Positions 9,600-19,465 of a stretch of DNA of 64,000 nucleotides are shown here, in pieces. Source of the DNA: Reinekea sp. G2M2-21. Its GTDB lineage: Bacteria > Pseudomonadota > Gammaproteobacteria > Pseudomonadales > Natronospirillaceae. The stretch lies in the NCBI RefSeq assembly GCF_015687175.1, contig NZ_JADPQG010000005.1, positions 352,271 to 416,270 on the forward strand, given 5' to 3'. The position numbers were made by a program, and so were the translations under genes. Position 1 is the stretch's first letter. Each line of letters opens with the position of its first letter. The notes under the pieces were generated by a model. It was given only the letters and a program-made list of their open reading frames with translations, was not told the origin of the DNA and ran no database searches.

Positions 9600-11647
9600 C
9601 CGATCTTAAAGGCCACGACCTGCTGACTCAGGGTTTCGGCCATTTCATTCAACTGCTCGGCGGACTCGGATGTCTGTTGCGCCAGCTCAGACGAGCGCTT
9701 CGCCGAGTCGTTTAATGACACTGAACTGTTGCTGATTTCTTCGCTGACCGAACTTTGCTCTTCAGAGGCGGTCGCCGTTTGCATGGTCATGTCGTTAATT
9801 TCACGCGTGTACTGGGCAATGGTGGTTAACGCGGCCATCACTTTTTCCGAGTAATCCACCGACCGTGATGAGTAATCACCCGCCGTCGTAACCGAGGCCA
9901 CCGCCGATTGCGAACTCTTCTGCAGACCGTCGATGATGCCCTTGATCTCCGAGGTGGATTCCTGTGTTCGCTGCGCCAGATTTCTCACTTCATCGGCCAC
10001 CACGGCAAAGCCGCGACCTTGCTCACCGGCACGTGCTGCTTCAATGGCTGCATTCAGTGCGAGCAGATTGGTCTGTTCAGCAATGCTACCAATCACTTCC
10101 AGCACAGAACCAACGTTTTCCGACTCTTTCGCTAACGCCTGAATAATTTGAATCGCTGTTTTCAGCTCTTCAGCTGCCTGTTGGGTAATGTCTTGCGAGT
10201 TCTGCATCAGGGTAGAACCTTCGGTCACGGCCTCCGCGGTTTTGTTGGTTTGTTCGGACGTTGTGCTGGCGTTTTGTGCCACCTCGCGGATGCTGGCCGC
10301 CATTTCTGTTATCGCCGTGGCGATTTGGTCAGCCTCTTCGTTTTGTTGGGCAACGACCTGTTTGTTTTCAACCGAAACATGGCGTAACGCGTCACTGGCC
10401 TCAGACAAATGTTTAACCTGTTGCAGCAACGCATTAATCAACTCCGAAAACGACAGGCGAGTCGATTCCAGTTGCCGCAAGACCTGATGAATTTCATTTT
10501 TGGAGTCACGTTGACCCAGACCCGTCTCACATTGGTTGCTGGTCAGGTCGCCCGAACCGATTTTCACCAAGGCGTCAGTGACATCCTGCAATGGCGCGAG
10601 CTTGCTGCGCACAGACAAAAAGGAAATGGCGAGCAGTGCAATCACGGAGACGATGGACATGATGATCAGGTTGTTTCTCAGCGCCAGCGCTTCTTGAGTA
10701 AATTCGTCGACATAACCCACACCGCCAATTACCCAATCCCATTGGTCAAAGTGGGTGTAGGCTAATAATTTCTGCTTCTGTTTACCTTGTTCCGTGCGGT
10801 TGAACTCATAGCTGCCTTCATCTTTGGTTAACATCTCAGGGTCAACCAACATGCCATCGGCATCCTTAAGTTCCGCTAATCGTTTTCCTTTTAAACTCGG
10901 ATGGATCATCACGCGACCTTGCTCGTTGCCCGCCAGTGCATTAACGGCAAACACGTAGCCACTGTCCCCAATGCGTAACTGAGCAATAATGTTGGACAGG
11001 TCAGACAGCGCTTCCGTAAAGTCCTGACCGACAAACAATATACCGATCACCTTTCCGGATTGATCTATGACTGGGTCGTATCGGGTCATGTACTCACGGC
11101 CGAACAATGTGGCACGGCCGATATACGACTGCCCATTAATGAAATTCTGATAACCAGGGTGGGTCTTGCCTAAAAACGTACCCATCGCGCGGCTGCCGTC
11201 GGCTTTTTTCAAGCTGGTGGTGACCCGAAGAAAATCGTCTCCCGTTTTTACAAACAGTGTGGCCACAACATTGGTCAGCGCCGTGAATTCGTCAATCCGG
11301 GTAAAATCGTTATTGAGGACTTCACCGTTTAAGGCAATGGCCGGTGCGGTGTAATCACCCGTTTTCAGCGTTTGACCCGGCACCAGGGCCAGTTTGCCGG
11401 GAAACAGTTTTTTGATGATCGCCGCGTAGTTGGAAATTTCTTTTTCCAGCGAGGTACTGAATTGCGAGAACTGTTGGTCAATCAGCTCAACTTCATGCAA
11501 TACGTCTTGCCGTGCCTTGTCTAAGGCACTGCTTGTGGAAGACACCGAGATGTACAAAATCATCGACGTAAACACCACCAGGTTAATGGCCAGCAGAATG
11601 AGGATGATTTGTCTGGCTAAAGGCATTGCGTTAAAACGTGAGAACAT
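9596..11647 (-). CDS. Methyl-accepting chemotaxis protein, Cache 3/2 type
   Basis: 683 residues. One membrane helix at about 12-34, a large periplasmic sensor (about 35-325) with the Cache3-Cache2 fusion pattern ([46 protein letters not shown]), a second membrane helix near 327-347, then HAMP-like and long coiled-coil signalling regions. The hairpin tip [21 protein letters not shown] is intact, so it should engage CheA/CheW. There is no C-terminal CheR-tethering pentapeptide. The ligand is unknown; Cache sensors usually bind small organic acids or amino acids. Confidence 0.95.
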   Translation of the reverse strand: MFSRFNAMPLARQIILILLAINLVVFTSMILYISVSSTSSALDKARQDVLHEVELIDQQFSQFSTSLEKEISNYAAIIKKLFPGKLALVPGQTLKTGDYTAPAIALNGEVLNNDFTRIDEFTALTNVVATLFVKTGDDFLRVTTSLKKADGSRAMGTFLGKTHPGYQNFINGQSYIGRATLFGREYMTRYDPVIDQSGKVIGILFVGQDFTEALSDLSNIIAQLRIGDSGYVFAVNALAGNEQGRVMIHPSLKGKRLAELKDADGMLVDPEMLTKDEGSYEFNRTEQGKQKQKLLAYTHFDQWDWVIGGVGYVDEFTQEALALRNNLIIMSIVSVIALLAISFLSVRSKLAPLQDVTDALVKIGSGDLTSNQCETGLGQRDSKNEIHQVLRQLESTRLSFSELINALLQQVKHLSEASDALRHVSVENKQVVAQQNEEADQIATAITEMAASIREVAQNASTTSEQTNKTAEAVTEGSTLMQNSQDITQQAAEELKTAIQIIQALAKESENVGSVLEVIGSIAEQTNLLALNAAIEAARAGEQGRGFAVVADEVRNLAQRTQESTSEIKGIIDGLQKSSQSAVASVTTAGDYSSRSVDYSEKVMAALTTIAQYTREINDMTMQTATASEEQSSVSEEISNSSVSLNDSAKRSSELAQQTSESAEQLNEMAETLSQQVVAFKIG

Positions 11648-11870
11648 AATTTGACCCTATTCGCCGCGAAAGCGTGTCGTTGGAACCATTCATACGATCC
11701 GATTGCTTAGGCAGACTATATCGGAACCGGTTGATTGAACTTTAGTTGAGGTATAACGATTTTAAAGAATAATCGCCAATTTGATGATTTGAGTCGGCAA
11801 AAGACGGGGGCATTCTGTTCTGCGCGGCACTGGGCGCGTTTGCTACGCTGACTGAGCCGATGCGGGTTCT

Positions 11871-12536
11871 TCAGCTGGTGTGCAACTGGGTCAACACGAA
11901 AGCGTGCAGAGCGATTTTGTCGGACTCCTCAACATTCACGAACTGAAGGCCGTAAAAGTGAGCGCCCTTAGCCTCATTAAACTGAACAGAACGCACGATG
12001 GATTTAATATGCAGAATTCGCTCGATCTCGCTGACCTCGATTTTAAACACCAAGTCCATCTCCTGATCTTCTTTTACCTTCATATCAGCGCCGTGGATTC
12101 GCGCTCCGTGTGTCGACAGGTCATCGATCACCGCCGACATCGTATGTCGCTTACCCTCCAAACTGAACATTACCGAGCTGACAACATGCACCGTCGCACG
12201 GATAGACTTGCGCACCTCGCCCACCACCAGTTTCTCAGGCCAGGACAAGTGCAAATGGGGAAACGGAATAATGCTGACGTGAACCACTGTCGCCTCAAAC
12301 GCACAGGCACCGTTGATCTGATTCACGAACAGGCGGACCTTCACCTTATTTTTAGGTTTCACCGACATCGGCACACCCTGCTTTGTGGGTGTCGACACAA
12401 TAATATTGCGGCCACGGTGATATCCGACCAGCGTGCAACGGTCCCGAGTGGCATCGTAGCCGTCGAACTCGAGTTGTAACACTTGTCCAGGGAGCAATTT
12501 AAGGGCTTCAAAGCTGATGTCTTTCTTTGCGGTCAT
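11871..12536 (-). CDS. PilZ domain c-di-GMP receptor (YcgR-like)
   Basis: 221 residues. The N-terminal part (about 1-105) resembles the YcgR_2/PilZN barrel. The PilZ domain follows, with RKSIR (Arg109, Arg113) as the RxxxR switch and DLSTHG (139-144) as the D/NxSxxG motif, both intact, so c-di-GMP binding is expected. By family it would act on flagellar or surface functions when c-di-GMP is high. It sits alone, 220 bases from the chemoreceptor gene and 1.7 kb from a GGDEF gene. Confidence 0.88.
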   Translation of the reverse strand: MTAKKDISFEALKLLPGQVLQLEFDGYDATRDRCTLVGYHRGRNIIVSTPTKQGVPMSVKPKNKVKVRLFVNQINGACAFEATVVHVSIIPFPHLHLSWPEKLVVGEVRKSIRATVHVVSSVMFSLEGKRHTMSAVIDDLSTHGARIHGADMKVKEDQEMDLVFKIEVSEIERILHIKSIVRSVQFNEAKGAHFYGLQFVNVEESDKIALHAFVLTQLHTS

Positions 12537-12692
12537 GTGTCGTTACTTTTACTCTGCATTCGCGGCATGAAGGGTAGATAGCCTGGTCGCCTTAGACTGA
12601 CGCACAAGCCCATTATGTTAAAAAGTGTAGCCGAGCGTTTTACAAACGCGAATTGAAGAGTGGATGTTGTGGTTTTTGGTTTCGGCTGCCTT

Positions 12693-13020
12693 GTCAGCCA
12701 ACGCGGATGCGACGAAACAGTTATTTACGCCAGTCCTTGGTACATAGAATTTAGAGGTTGGTTTTATCTATCGAGAAAGTAGCTCTTGCCGCGGTTTTCT
12801 CCGCCTTTCAAACGACCACGTGAAGCAATTTGCGTCTCACAGGTTGTTCAAGCAGGGATGCTTGAACAAGTGAGCCGGCCAGGGAAGGCCGTCGCGAACG
12901 ACCTGTCGAAGACGAAATTGAGAAGTGTGATCAGTCGTTTGTGGCGGCGGCTGGGATTGTTAAGGGCCGAGCCCGAATCGTCGGACCGGTTCGGCCCTTG
13001 ACGGCGAAAAACTCCCAACG
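12693..13020. repeat. Dispersed intergenic repeat, right module
   Basis: Nearly the whole stretch is repeated at 20,765-21,113: the hairpin-forming TTGTTCAAGC...GCTTGAACAA, GTGAGCCGGCCA, CGACCTGTCGAAGACG and GTTTGTGGCGGCGGCTGGGA all recur in order. It ends in AAGGGCCGA (12,962) pairing with TCGGCCCTT (about 12,991-12,999). A 71-codon frame inside is probably not a real gene. The remaining bases of the 750-base gap (12,537-13,288) contain only the EamA promoter region. Confidence 0.85.
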
Positions 13021-13288
13021 AAACCAGGTCACTGCATGACGCAAAAGTTTCACATACAACCTAATAAGCGTAAGTAGCTGCCATTCGGGCAGCCCCCTTG
13101 AAAAGAAAAACCCTCCAAGCGACCCTTGCGTTACAAACCTAACTAAATTTTCCCGTCCAGAGTAAATGTCACCAACCCGTCTTTTCAGCGAAAATTACCG
13201 AAGTTACAGCAACGCGCCGCTGACCTTATTTATATATTGACCTGCCCAAAATACTGACCACAATGACCGCCTGAATTCAGGAGGACCG

Positions 13289-14200
13289 ATGGATAAATCG
13301 ACAATTCGCGCGCATTTGGCGTTGTTATTGGCCATGTTGTTGTGGGGCAGTTCGTTTATTGCGTTGAAGGTTGCGGTAAATGAGATGTCGCCGATGGTGG
13401 TGGTGTTTGTGCGGATGGCCATTGGCGCGACGGCTTTTCTGGTGGTTTGGCCGTGGTTGCGTCATGGTTTTAATTATCAGCCGGGAGACTGGAAATACCT
13501 GTTGGGCATGGCATTTTTTGAGCCTTGTCTGTATTTCTTGTTCGAGTCTCAGGCGTTGCTTTACACCAGTGCCGGGCAGGCGGGTATGGTGACTTCCATG
13601 CTGCCGCTGATGGTGGCCATTGCCGCGTTCTTTTTTCTGGGCGAACGCAACACCCTGAAGCAGTGGATCGGTTTCGGGGTGGCCGTCGCGGGTGTTCTGT
13701 GGATGAGCCTAACCGGTGAAGACTCCGACCAGGCCCCCAACGCGCTGCTAGGTAACTTTCTGGAGTTTATGGCGATGGTCACAGCTGTCGGTTATACCCT
13801 GCTGGTGAAACACCTGACCAAACGTTACTCGGCGTTTGTGCTGACTGCCTTGCAGAGTTTTGTGGGCACGGTGTTTTTCTTGCCGTTGGCGCTAATGTCC
13901 GAATGGCCTGCGCAAATTTCCCTATGGTCGGTCGGCACTTTAATCTATCTGGGCTTGGTGATTACACTTGGCGCCTATGGCCTATATAACTATTCGTTGG
14001 CGCACGTCAAAGCGTCAACCGCGGCTGGGTACACTAACCTGTTACCGGCCTTTTCATTGCTGTTTTCCATGTTGCTGTTGGGTGAACGGCTCACCTTGAG
14101 CCAGTGGATTGCAGTAGCGATTGTGTTCATCGGTGTCTACCTGAGCCAGGAGCGTCGGCCGCCTATTCCAAAGGAAGTCCCGCCAGGGGTGACAGGGTAG
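13289..14200 (+). CDS. EamA (DMT) family transporter
   Basis: 303 residues, ten predicted membrane helices in two EamA repeats. The first begins at residue 8 (LALLLAMLLWGSSFIALKVA), and the second has the typical NLLPAFSLLFSMLLLGERLTLSQWIA segment near the end. A strong AGGAGG site precedes the ATG. DMT proteins export or import metabolites such as amino acids and their derivatives across the inner membrane. The substrate is not deducible. Convergent with the GGDEF gene, 12 bases apart. Confidence 0.9.
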   Translation: MDKSTIRAHLALLLAMLLWGSSFIALKVAVNEMSPMVVVFVRMAIGATAFLVVWPWLRHGFNYQPGDWKYLLGMAFFEPCLYFLFESQALLYTSAGQAGMVTSMLPLMVAIAAFFFLGERNTLKQWIGFGVAVAGVLWMSLTGEDSDQAPNALLGNFLEFMAMVTAVGYTLLVKHLTKRYSAFVLTALQSFVGTVFFLPLALMSEWPAQISLWSVGTLIYLGLVITLGAYGLYNYSLAHVKASTAAGYTNLLPAFSLLFSMLLLGERLTLSQWIAVAIVFIGVYLSQERRPPIPKEVPPGVTG

Positions 14201-14212
14201 TAAGCTCTAACT

Positions 14213-17053
14213 TTAAATGTTTTTGATAACGGTTTGGTAGTACTCATCTGCGTTGACCGGCCTGTCGATCAGGTAACCCTGTACGCTATGGCAACCAACG
14301 GAACGCAGCAGCGCCAGTTGGTCGTTCGTTTCAACGCCTTCGGCTATGCAACGAATGCCCAATGCTTCGGCAAACTGAATAATCCCGCTGATAACCTTCG
14401 TGCGCTGCTCGGGGTTATCGTCAATGTCGAGCAGCGACCGTTCAATTTTCAACGCGTCCACCGGGTAGTCAATCAAATAACTCAAAGACGAGTAGTCCAT
14501 CCCAAAGTCATCCAGGTGAATAAGGCATCCCTTATCTTTCAGCATACGCAATGCCTGTTTGGCTCGGCTGGAATCTTGCGCGATAACCGATGCTTTCACG
14601 TCGATAATCAGCGCGCTGGCCGGCAGCTTCAGTGCGTCGAGTTTTTCAATTAAAAAAGTCAGCAGGTGGGTGTCGAATAGTTGTTTGATAGAAAAGTTAA
14701 CCGCGATTTCCAGCTTAACGTCTTTACCTTGCAAGTTGCGGCTCCACGCCGCGTATTGAGTCAAGGCGGTGTCCAGCGCCCAGTACCCGATATCTTTAAT
14801 CAGGTCTTTTTGCTCGGCGTATTCGATAAATTCGATCGCATCCAACAAACCTTTATCGGGATGATTCCAGCGGGCAAAGCATTCAATCTGCTGCAGCTCT
14901 TTGGTATGCGTGTCGACAATCGATTGGTAGTACAACTGGAATTCATGGCGATCCAGCGCGTGTTGAATATCCTGTTCCAGACGGATAGTACGCAACATCT
15001 CTTGGCGCATGCTGTGGTCAAACAGCACATAACAGTTTTTACCGGCAGCTTTGGCGCGGTACATGGCCAGATCGGCATCGCGCATCATTTCTTCCGGAGA
15101 GGCGTAGCCGTTGCTACTCAAGGTTACCCCTATGCTGGCCCCAACCCGGTGCTCTTGCCTCATAATGGTGTAGGGTTCTTTTAAACTGGCGATGATCCGC
15201 TGCGCCACCTGAGCGTAGCGAAACTGTTCTATGTTGGTTAATAAAATAACAAATTCATCTCCACCAAAGCGGGTGAGTACATCAGCTTCCCTTAGGCAGT
15301 GTTTTAACCGTTCTGACGTTTCTTTCAGTAAGCGGTCACCGGCGGCGTGCCCCATGGAGTCGTTCACCGATTTAAAACCGTCTAAATCCAGAAACATTAA
15401 AGCAAAGCTGGTCATGTGTTCACGTTTTTCAGCTGCGAACAATTGCGTTAAATAGCTGACTAAAAATGCGCGGTTATACAGACCGGTCAGTTTGTCGTGG
15501 AAGGCGTCGTGGGTCAGTTGTTCTTCTGCTTCTTTACGGCTGTTAATGTCCGTGTGGGAGCCGGCCATGAGGATGTACTTACCCGTTTCATCTTTTACGG
15601 CGATACCGTGCGACAGAATCCACCGATAATCATCGAGAGCTGTTTTTATTCGGTACTCGAAAATGAACTTATCTGTTTTTCCATCCAGATAATCACTGAC
15701 TTGTTTGTTGAAACCCTCTCGGTCCGAAGGATGAATGAGCGACATCCACTTCGCGGTATGAATTTTTCCCTGGGTGTCGGGGTTCAGGCCCATCAACTGT
15801 GCGAAGTCAGCGGATAGTGTTATAACGTTATTGACCAAGTTCCAATCCCAAATCCCTTCGTGGCTGGCCTTTAAAATAAGTTCGTGACGCGTCTCACTTT
15901 CCTTCAGCGCGATTGCGTAGCTTTCCCGGTCGATCAAAGTGGCGACCGTTAAATTAAACCATCGTGTGAGTTCTGTTATCTCGTCACTGCCTTCTTCTGG
16001 CATCTGATCATTGAGGTCAAACTCACCGCTGTTTATCTTTTGGAATTTTTGAACCAAATTGCCAATGGGGTTTACGATGCGGCGGTTCAAATAGAAAAAA
16101 CCAATTATCAAAATACTCAGCCCAAACGCAACACTCGCCCCGGTGGTTAAGCGGATAGTTTGCGTGCGAGCCAACAGATCTTTTTCTGGAATAATGCGCA
16201 GTAAGGTCCAGCCGTAAAACGTAAGTTCTTTGGACGCAACCAGGTAAGGCAACCCTTCGTAGACGACCTTAAAGGTTTCGTCGAACGAATCCAGCGCAAC
16301 CTGGTAAGCTTGCTCGATAGATTCACCTAAGTGCAGCTTATCTTGCTGAAATATGATGTGCTGGTGTTGGTCCAATAACATCGAAGACCCGAGCCCTTCA
16401 AAACTCGCCGCAGAAAGCGTCTTGTGGATATTGTCCAGATCGTAACTGATGACAATAGTGCCGACCAGGCGACTGGCGTTAGCGGTTAAGTTCGCCTTTT
16501 GGATGACTTTAGCCGCCGTCAATACGTAATCATTATCAATGCTCAGGTTGATCGGGCGCGTCGCACCCGCCCAAACAATTCGGTTTCTGGATACGGTAGC
16601 GGCTGCTTTCAGTTCTTCCAACAGAGATTGATTAATACCCGACTGCGCCAAGGTTTGTCCAACATGAAAATGACTGCCGTATTCGGAGATAACATCGATC
16701 GACACCAAACCCTCCAACCCAAGATAACCGTTTAAGATGTAACCGATCTGAGCTTGTGCGGCCAGCCGCTCAAAGGTACTTAGGTCTGCGTTCTTTTTGT
16801 CCATGGCATCGATCAGAATCTCAATACCGGAGATGTTGTGAATTAACCCCTCAATTTCCCTGAGTATTACGTCCAATACTTTTTCCTGAGCGGCAATCAT
16901 ACTGTTGGTGTGGTTCAGTTCTTGCTCAACCAGGGTTTTTGCAGTCGTTGTATAAGAAACGTACCCCAAGACCAGGATGGGCATTAAGCTCATGACAAAC
17001 AGAAACGCGGTGAATTTACCGGTTAAAGTAGTGAAGCGAAACATCATTCTCAT
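14213..17053 (-). CDS. Cache-HAMP-PAS-GGDEF-EAL membrane protein, degenerate EAL
   Basis: 946 residues. Membrane helix 15-35, periplasmic Cache-like sensor (about 40-300), second helix 303-322, HAMP, PAS (about 390-510, EGIWDWNL and IHPSDR), GGDEF and EAL. The diguanylate cyclase core is intact (GGDEF 597-601) with an inhibitory RxxD site at 588-591. The EAL domain looks inactive: the signature is ECF (724-726) instead of EAL, and the metal-binding ExTE segment reads DVKA (818-821), although DDFG and EGVET remain. Expected role is c-di-GMP synthesis tuned by a periplasmic signal. It lies 13 bases downstream of a sugar-binding lipoprotein gene and is probably cotranscribed with it. Confidence 0.93.
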   Translation of the reverse strand: MRMMFRFTTLTGKFTAFLFVMSLMPILVLGYVSYTTTAKTLVEQELNHTNSMIAAQEKVLDVILREIEGLIHNISGIEILIDAMDKKNADLSTFERLAAQAQIGYILNGYLGLEGLVSIDVISEYGSHFHVGQTLAQSGINQSLLEELKAAATVSRNRIVWAGATRPINLSIDNDYVLTAAKVIQKANLTANASRLVGTIVISYDLDNIHKTLSAASFEGLGSSMLLDQHQHIIFQQDKLHLGESIEQAYQVALDSFDETFKVVYEGLPYLVASKELTFYGWTLLRIIPEKDLLARTQTIRLTTGASVAFGLSILIIGFFYLNRRIVNPIGNLVQKFQKINSGEFDLNDQMPEEGSDEITELTRWFNLTVATLIDRESYAIALKESETRHELILKASHEGIWDWNLVNNVITLSADFAQLMGLNPDTQGKIHTAKWMSLIHPSDREGFNKQVSDYLDGKTDKFIFEYRIKTALDDYRWILSHGIAVKDETGKYILMAGSHTDINSRKEAEEQLTHDAFHDKLTGLYNRAFLVSYLTQLFAAEKREHMTSFALMFLDLDGFKSVNDSMGHAAGDRLLKETSERLKHCLREADVLTRFGGDEFVILLTNIEQFRYAQVAQRIIASLKEPYTIMRQEHRVGASIGVTLSSNGYASPEEMMRDADLAMYRAKAAGKNCYVLFDHSMRQEMLRTIRLEQDIQHALDRHEFQLYYQSIVDTHTKELQQIECFARWNHPDKGLLDAIEFIEYAEQKDLIKDIGYWALDTALTQYAAWSRNLQGKDVKLEIAVNFSIKQLFDTHLLTFLIEKLDALKLPASALIIDVKASVIAQDSSRAKQALRMLKDKGCLIHLDDFGMDYSSLSYLIDYPVDALKIERSLLDIDDNPEQRTKVISGIIQFAEALGIRCIAEGVETNDQLALLRSVGCHSVQGYLIDRPVNADEYYQTVIKNI

Positions 17054-17066
17054 GAGTCTGTCCGCA

Positions 17067-18056
17067 TTATCGAGTCAGAGTTTCTTTGGTGACCAATACC
17101 GCATCGATCAACAGCACGTCTTCAACCGGTTCGCCTTTGAGCATGTCGAGTGCAGTGCGCACGCCAAGGTAGCCCTGCTCCCCTGGCTTTTGGTCGACAG
17201 TCGCCACCAGTTCACCAGTGAGTACGGCTCGTTTCGCATCTTCCAGCGCATCGTAAGAGACCACGAGAACGTTTGACCGTTCTGTTTGTGATAGGAACTC
17301 CAGCACACCTAAGGCCATCATGTCATTCGCACAAAAAACCGCGCCAATGCCGGGGTATTGTTCAAACATTTCTTTTGCAACTTTGTAGGCCTCGTCAATT
17401 TTCCAATGCGCCGACTTGGTCATCACCACATCAACCCGATTGGATTCCGCAAAAGCGCGCAACGCACCGTTTTTGCGGTCTTGTGAATTCTGCGCTTCTT
17501 CGATTCCTTCAATCACCACCGCTTGGGTCGGTTTGCTGATTTGCGCCGTTAAGTATTTTGTTACTTCATAGGCAGAGGCTTCGTTATCGACACTGATAAA
17601 CGGAACCGTTTTCATGTCATTTCGTTTGGCAAATTGTGCATCCAGTTTGTTGTCGATATTCACCACGGTTATTCCGGCTTTTTGCGCTCTGGCTAATGCC
17701 GGAATTAATTCAATTGAGTCGCCGGGGGCGATAACAATTGCGTCCACCCTGTCATCAATCAGGCGCTCCACAATATCAATTTGTTGTTGAATGGACGTTT
17801 CTTGAGATGCTGTTTTCACCAGCAGCTCAATGCCGAACTCTTTTTCAGCACGTCGGGCGCCCACTTCCATTTGCACAAAGAAAGGGTTGGTCAGCGTCTT
17901 CATCACCAACGCAACCTGAATTTCTTCGGCTGAAACCTCAGCGGATGCGGCTATATCCTTTACATCGGTGCCAGTTTCCGGGGTGGGGGTACAGGAAAGT
18001 AACACGAAAGAAACCAGCCAAACTGCGACCGAACCAAATGGGTGAGCCAACATCAT
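17067..18056 (-). CDS. Periplasmic sugar-binding lipoprotein (RbsB-like)
   Basis: 329 residues with a lipobox LLSC (Cys22). The mature domain is a type 1 periplasmic binding fold: VALVMKTLTNPFFVQMEVGARRAE at the first strand, QQIDIVERLIDDRVDAIVIAPGDS, TVVNIDNK, then GAVFCANDMMALGVLEF and VVSYDALEDAKRAV. These match ribose/xylose/galactose receptors. No ABC permease or ATPase lies beside it. Its immediate downstream partner is a sensor diguanylate cyclase, so it may present a bound sugar to that sensor's periplasmic domain, an inference from gene order. Confidence 0.88.
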   Translation of the reverse strand: MMLAHPFGSVAVWLVSFVLLSCTPTPETGTDVKDIAASAEVSAEEIQVALVMKTLTNPFFVQMEVGARRAEKEFGIELLVKTASQETSIQQQIDIVERLIDDRVDAIVIAPGDSIELIPALARAQKAGITVVNIDNKLDAQFAKRNDMKTVPFISVDNEASAYEVTKYLTAQISKPTQAVVIEGIEEAQNSQDRKNGALRAFAESNRVDVVMTKSAHWKIDEAYKVAKEMFEQYPGIGAVFCANDMMALGVLEFLSQTERSNVLVVSYDALEDAKRAVLTGELVATVDQKPGEQGYLGVRTALDMLKGEPVEDVLLIDAVLVTKETLTR

Positions 18057-18331
18057 AACTTACTCCCGTACCTTCAGTTTTTTAGCCATAGAATCATGCG
18101 TGACATTGTTTGTGAACAGTGTATGGCCAGTAGGCGAAAGCCGTATTGCAAAAGAGCAGGCATTGCGGTGTTGCGTTAAGCTTTTCCTACAACCTAATGG
18201 GCGCTTTGGCGAAACGATCTGTTACTCAAATTTGCGCTGTTATCTCAGAATAGCTTAGATCCAGAAGGATGAATCGCAAGGTGAGGGGCGGGTTCAACTC
18301 TGAACAGTGAGTGCAACTGTTCATTCATATG

Positions 18332-18355
18332 ACCTGCCTCAACGTTAAGGCAGGT
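18332..18355. promoter_or_regulatory. Inverted repeats upstream of the sugar-sensor operon
   Basis: In the 372-base gap 18,057-18,428, ACCTGCCT pairs with AGGCAGGT around an 8-base loop. Just left of it, GAACAGT and ACTGTTC (18,302-18,322) form a second dyad. Neither is followed by a T-tract on either strand, so an operator or mRNA structure is as likely as a terminator for the EamA gene. No coding sequence is supported in this gap. Confidence 0.35.
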
Positions 18356-18428
18356 GAACAATGTTCAGCCGTGTGTTGCTAACACAGTGGTGCCAAGAGG
18401 CGTTTGTTATTAAACCAAGCGAGAGTGA

Positions 18429-19352
18429 TTATTCAGTCGCTGAGGGTGAACGGCGAGACGCACCAAGAACCGCGCCCACAATGAGCAACGCACCAAACCA
18501 CTGCAACAACGAACGGCTTTCCTGTAACCAGAGAACCGCGAACAGCGTACCAAACAGCGGTTCACTGCCAAGCAGTAACGAGACCCGGGTCGGCGAGGTA
18601 AGCCGCACCGCACGGTTTTGCGCATAGAACGCGAAGATGGTGCAGAACACCACCAGAAACAAGGTGGTCAGCCAGAATGTCTGTTCTGTTGGCAGCACAA
18701 AGCCCGTTGCTGATACACAAACACTGAGCGCACCGAGCCCCACCACCGCCGACTGCAACGCGGTTAAACTCAGCGCCGTCAGCCGCCGGTGTTGGGTGAG
18801 CGCCTGTGTACCGGTAACCATGCAAGCACGCAACAGCGCGGCGGTGAGTATCCAGATATCGCCAGGGTGAGTTTCAAAACGGAAATCGCCATTCACCGAC
18901 AAGCACACCACGCCCACCACGCTCAACACACACAGCATCAACAAGCGTTTAGGCAGCGCTCGCCGTTGCACCAGCGCTTCAATCAGCGCTGTCAGAATCA
19001 CAGAAAGGCTGATCAGCACTGCAGCATTGCCCGCACTGGTGTGCTGAATACCCATCACTTCGCACGTGAAGATAGCCAGCAGCAACAAGCCGGTGGGCAG
19101 CGCAACCCACGCATCCCGATTCTTACCCCGCGCAAAATCGCGGATCAGCACCGGAACCAGCAACGCAAAAGTCAGTAGGAAACGAATCGCGATAAAAGCA
19201 AACACCGAAGTGAACAGCAGCGCCGTTTTGGTCAGCCCGTAGCTGGCCCCCCAAACCATCGCCACCAGAATCAGTGATATTTCCGTTATTGGCCACCCGC
19301 GCGGAGCAGGCAAGGGCAGGTGATTTTCAGGGCGTGATGGTGCGGTCGTCAA
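18429..19352 (-). CDS. EamA (DMT) family transporter
   Basis: 307 residues with ten predicted membrane helices in two EamA halves (ILVAMVWGASYGLTKTALLFTS in the first, LLLGSEPLFGTLFAVLWLQES in the second). The start appears to be TTG, eight bases after AGGAG. It is divergent from a LysR regulator gene with 113 bases between them, the usual arrangement of an exporter and its ligand-responsive activator. Substrate unknown; amino acid-like metabolites are common for such pairs. Confidence 0.88.
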   Translation of the reverse strand: MTTAPSRPENHLPLPAPRGWPITEISLILVAMVWGASYGLTKTALLFTSVFAFIAIRFLLTFALLVPVLIRDFARGKNRDAWVALPTGLLLLAIFTCEVMGIQHTSAGNAAVLISLSVILTALIEALVQRRALPKRLLMLCVLSVVGVVCLSVNGDFRFETHPGDIWILTAALLRACMVTGTQALTQHRRLTALSLTALQSAVVGLGALSVCVSATGFVLPTEQTFWLTTLFLVVFCTIFAFYAQNRAVRLTSPTRVSLLLGSEPLFGTLFAVLWLQESRSLLQWFGALLIVGAVLGASRRSPSATE

Positions 19353-19416
19353 AGCAGATTCTCCTGCGCAGTTTCGTTGGTATTGGCCATTAAGATTGAC
19401 GCCAACGAGCCTAATT

Positions 19417-19437
19417 CATTACTGTTAGGGAATAATG
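19417..19437. promoter_or_regulatory. Candidate LysR-type operator
   Basis: CATTA, 11 bases, TAATG: a T-N11-A dyad with symmetrical arms in the short divergent space between the EamA and LysR genes, where the regulator would be expected to bind and also control itself. Confidence 0.45.
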
Positions 19438-19465
19438 ATAGAAATCTGCAAAGAATAATTGCGTT

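Noticed and set aside
12786..13001. 71-codon frame ending in ...AEPESSDRFGP
   Set aside because: It lies wholly in the dispersed repeat. A minus-strand frame in the 20.5 kb copy ends in nearly the same residues because the hairpin end is inverted, so this is a repeat by-product.
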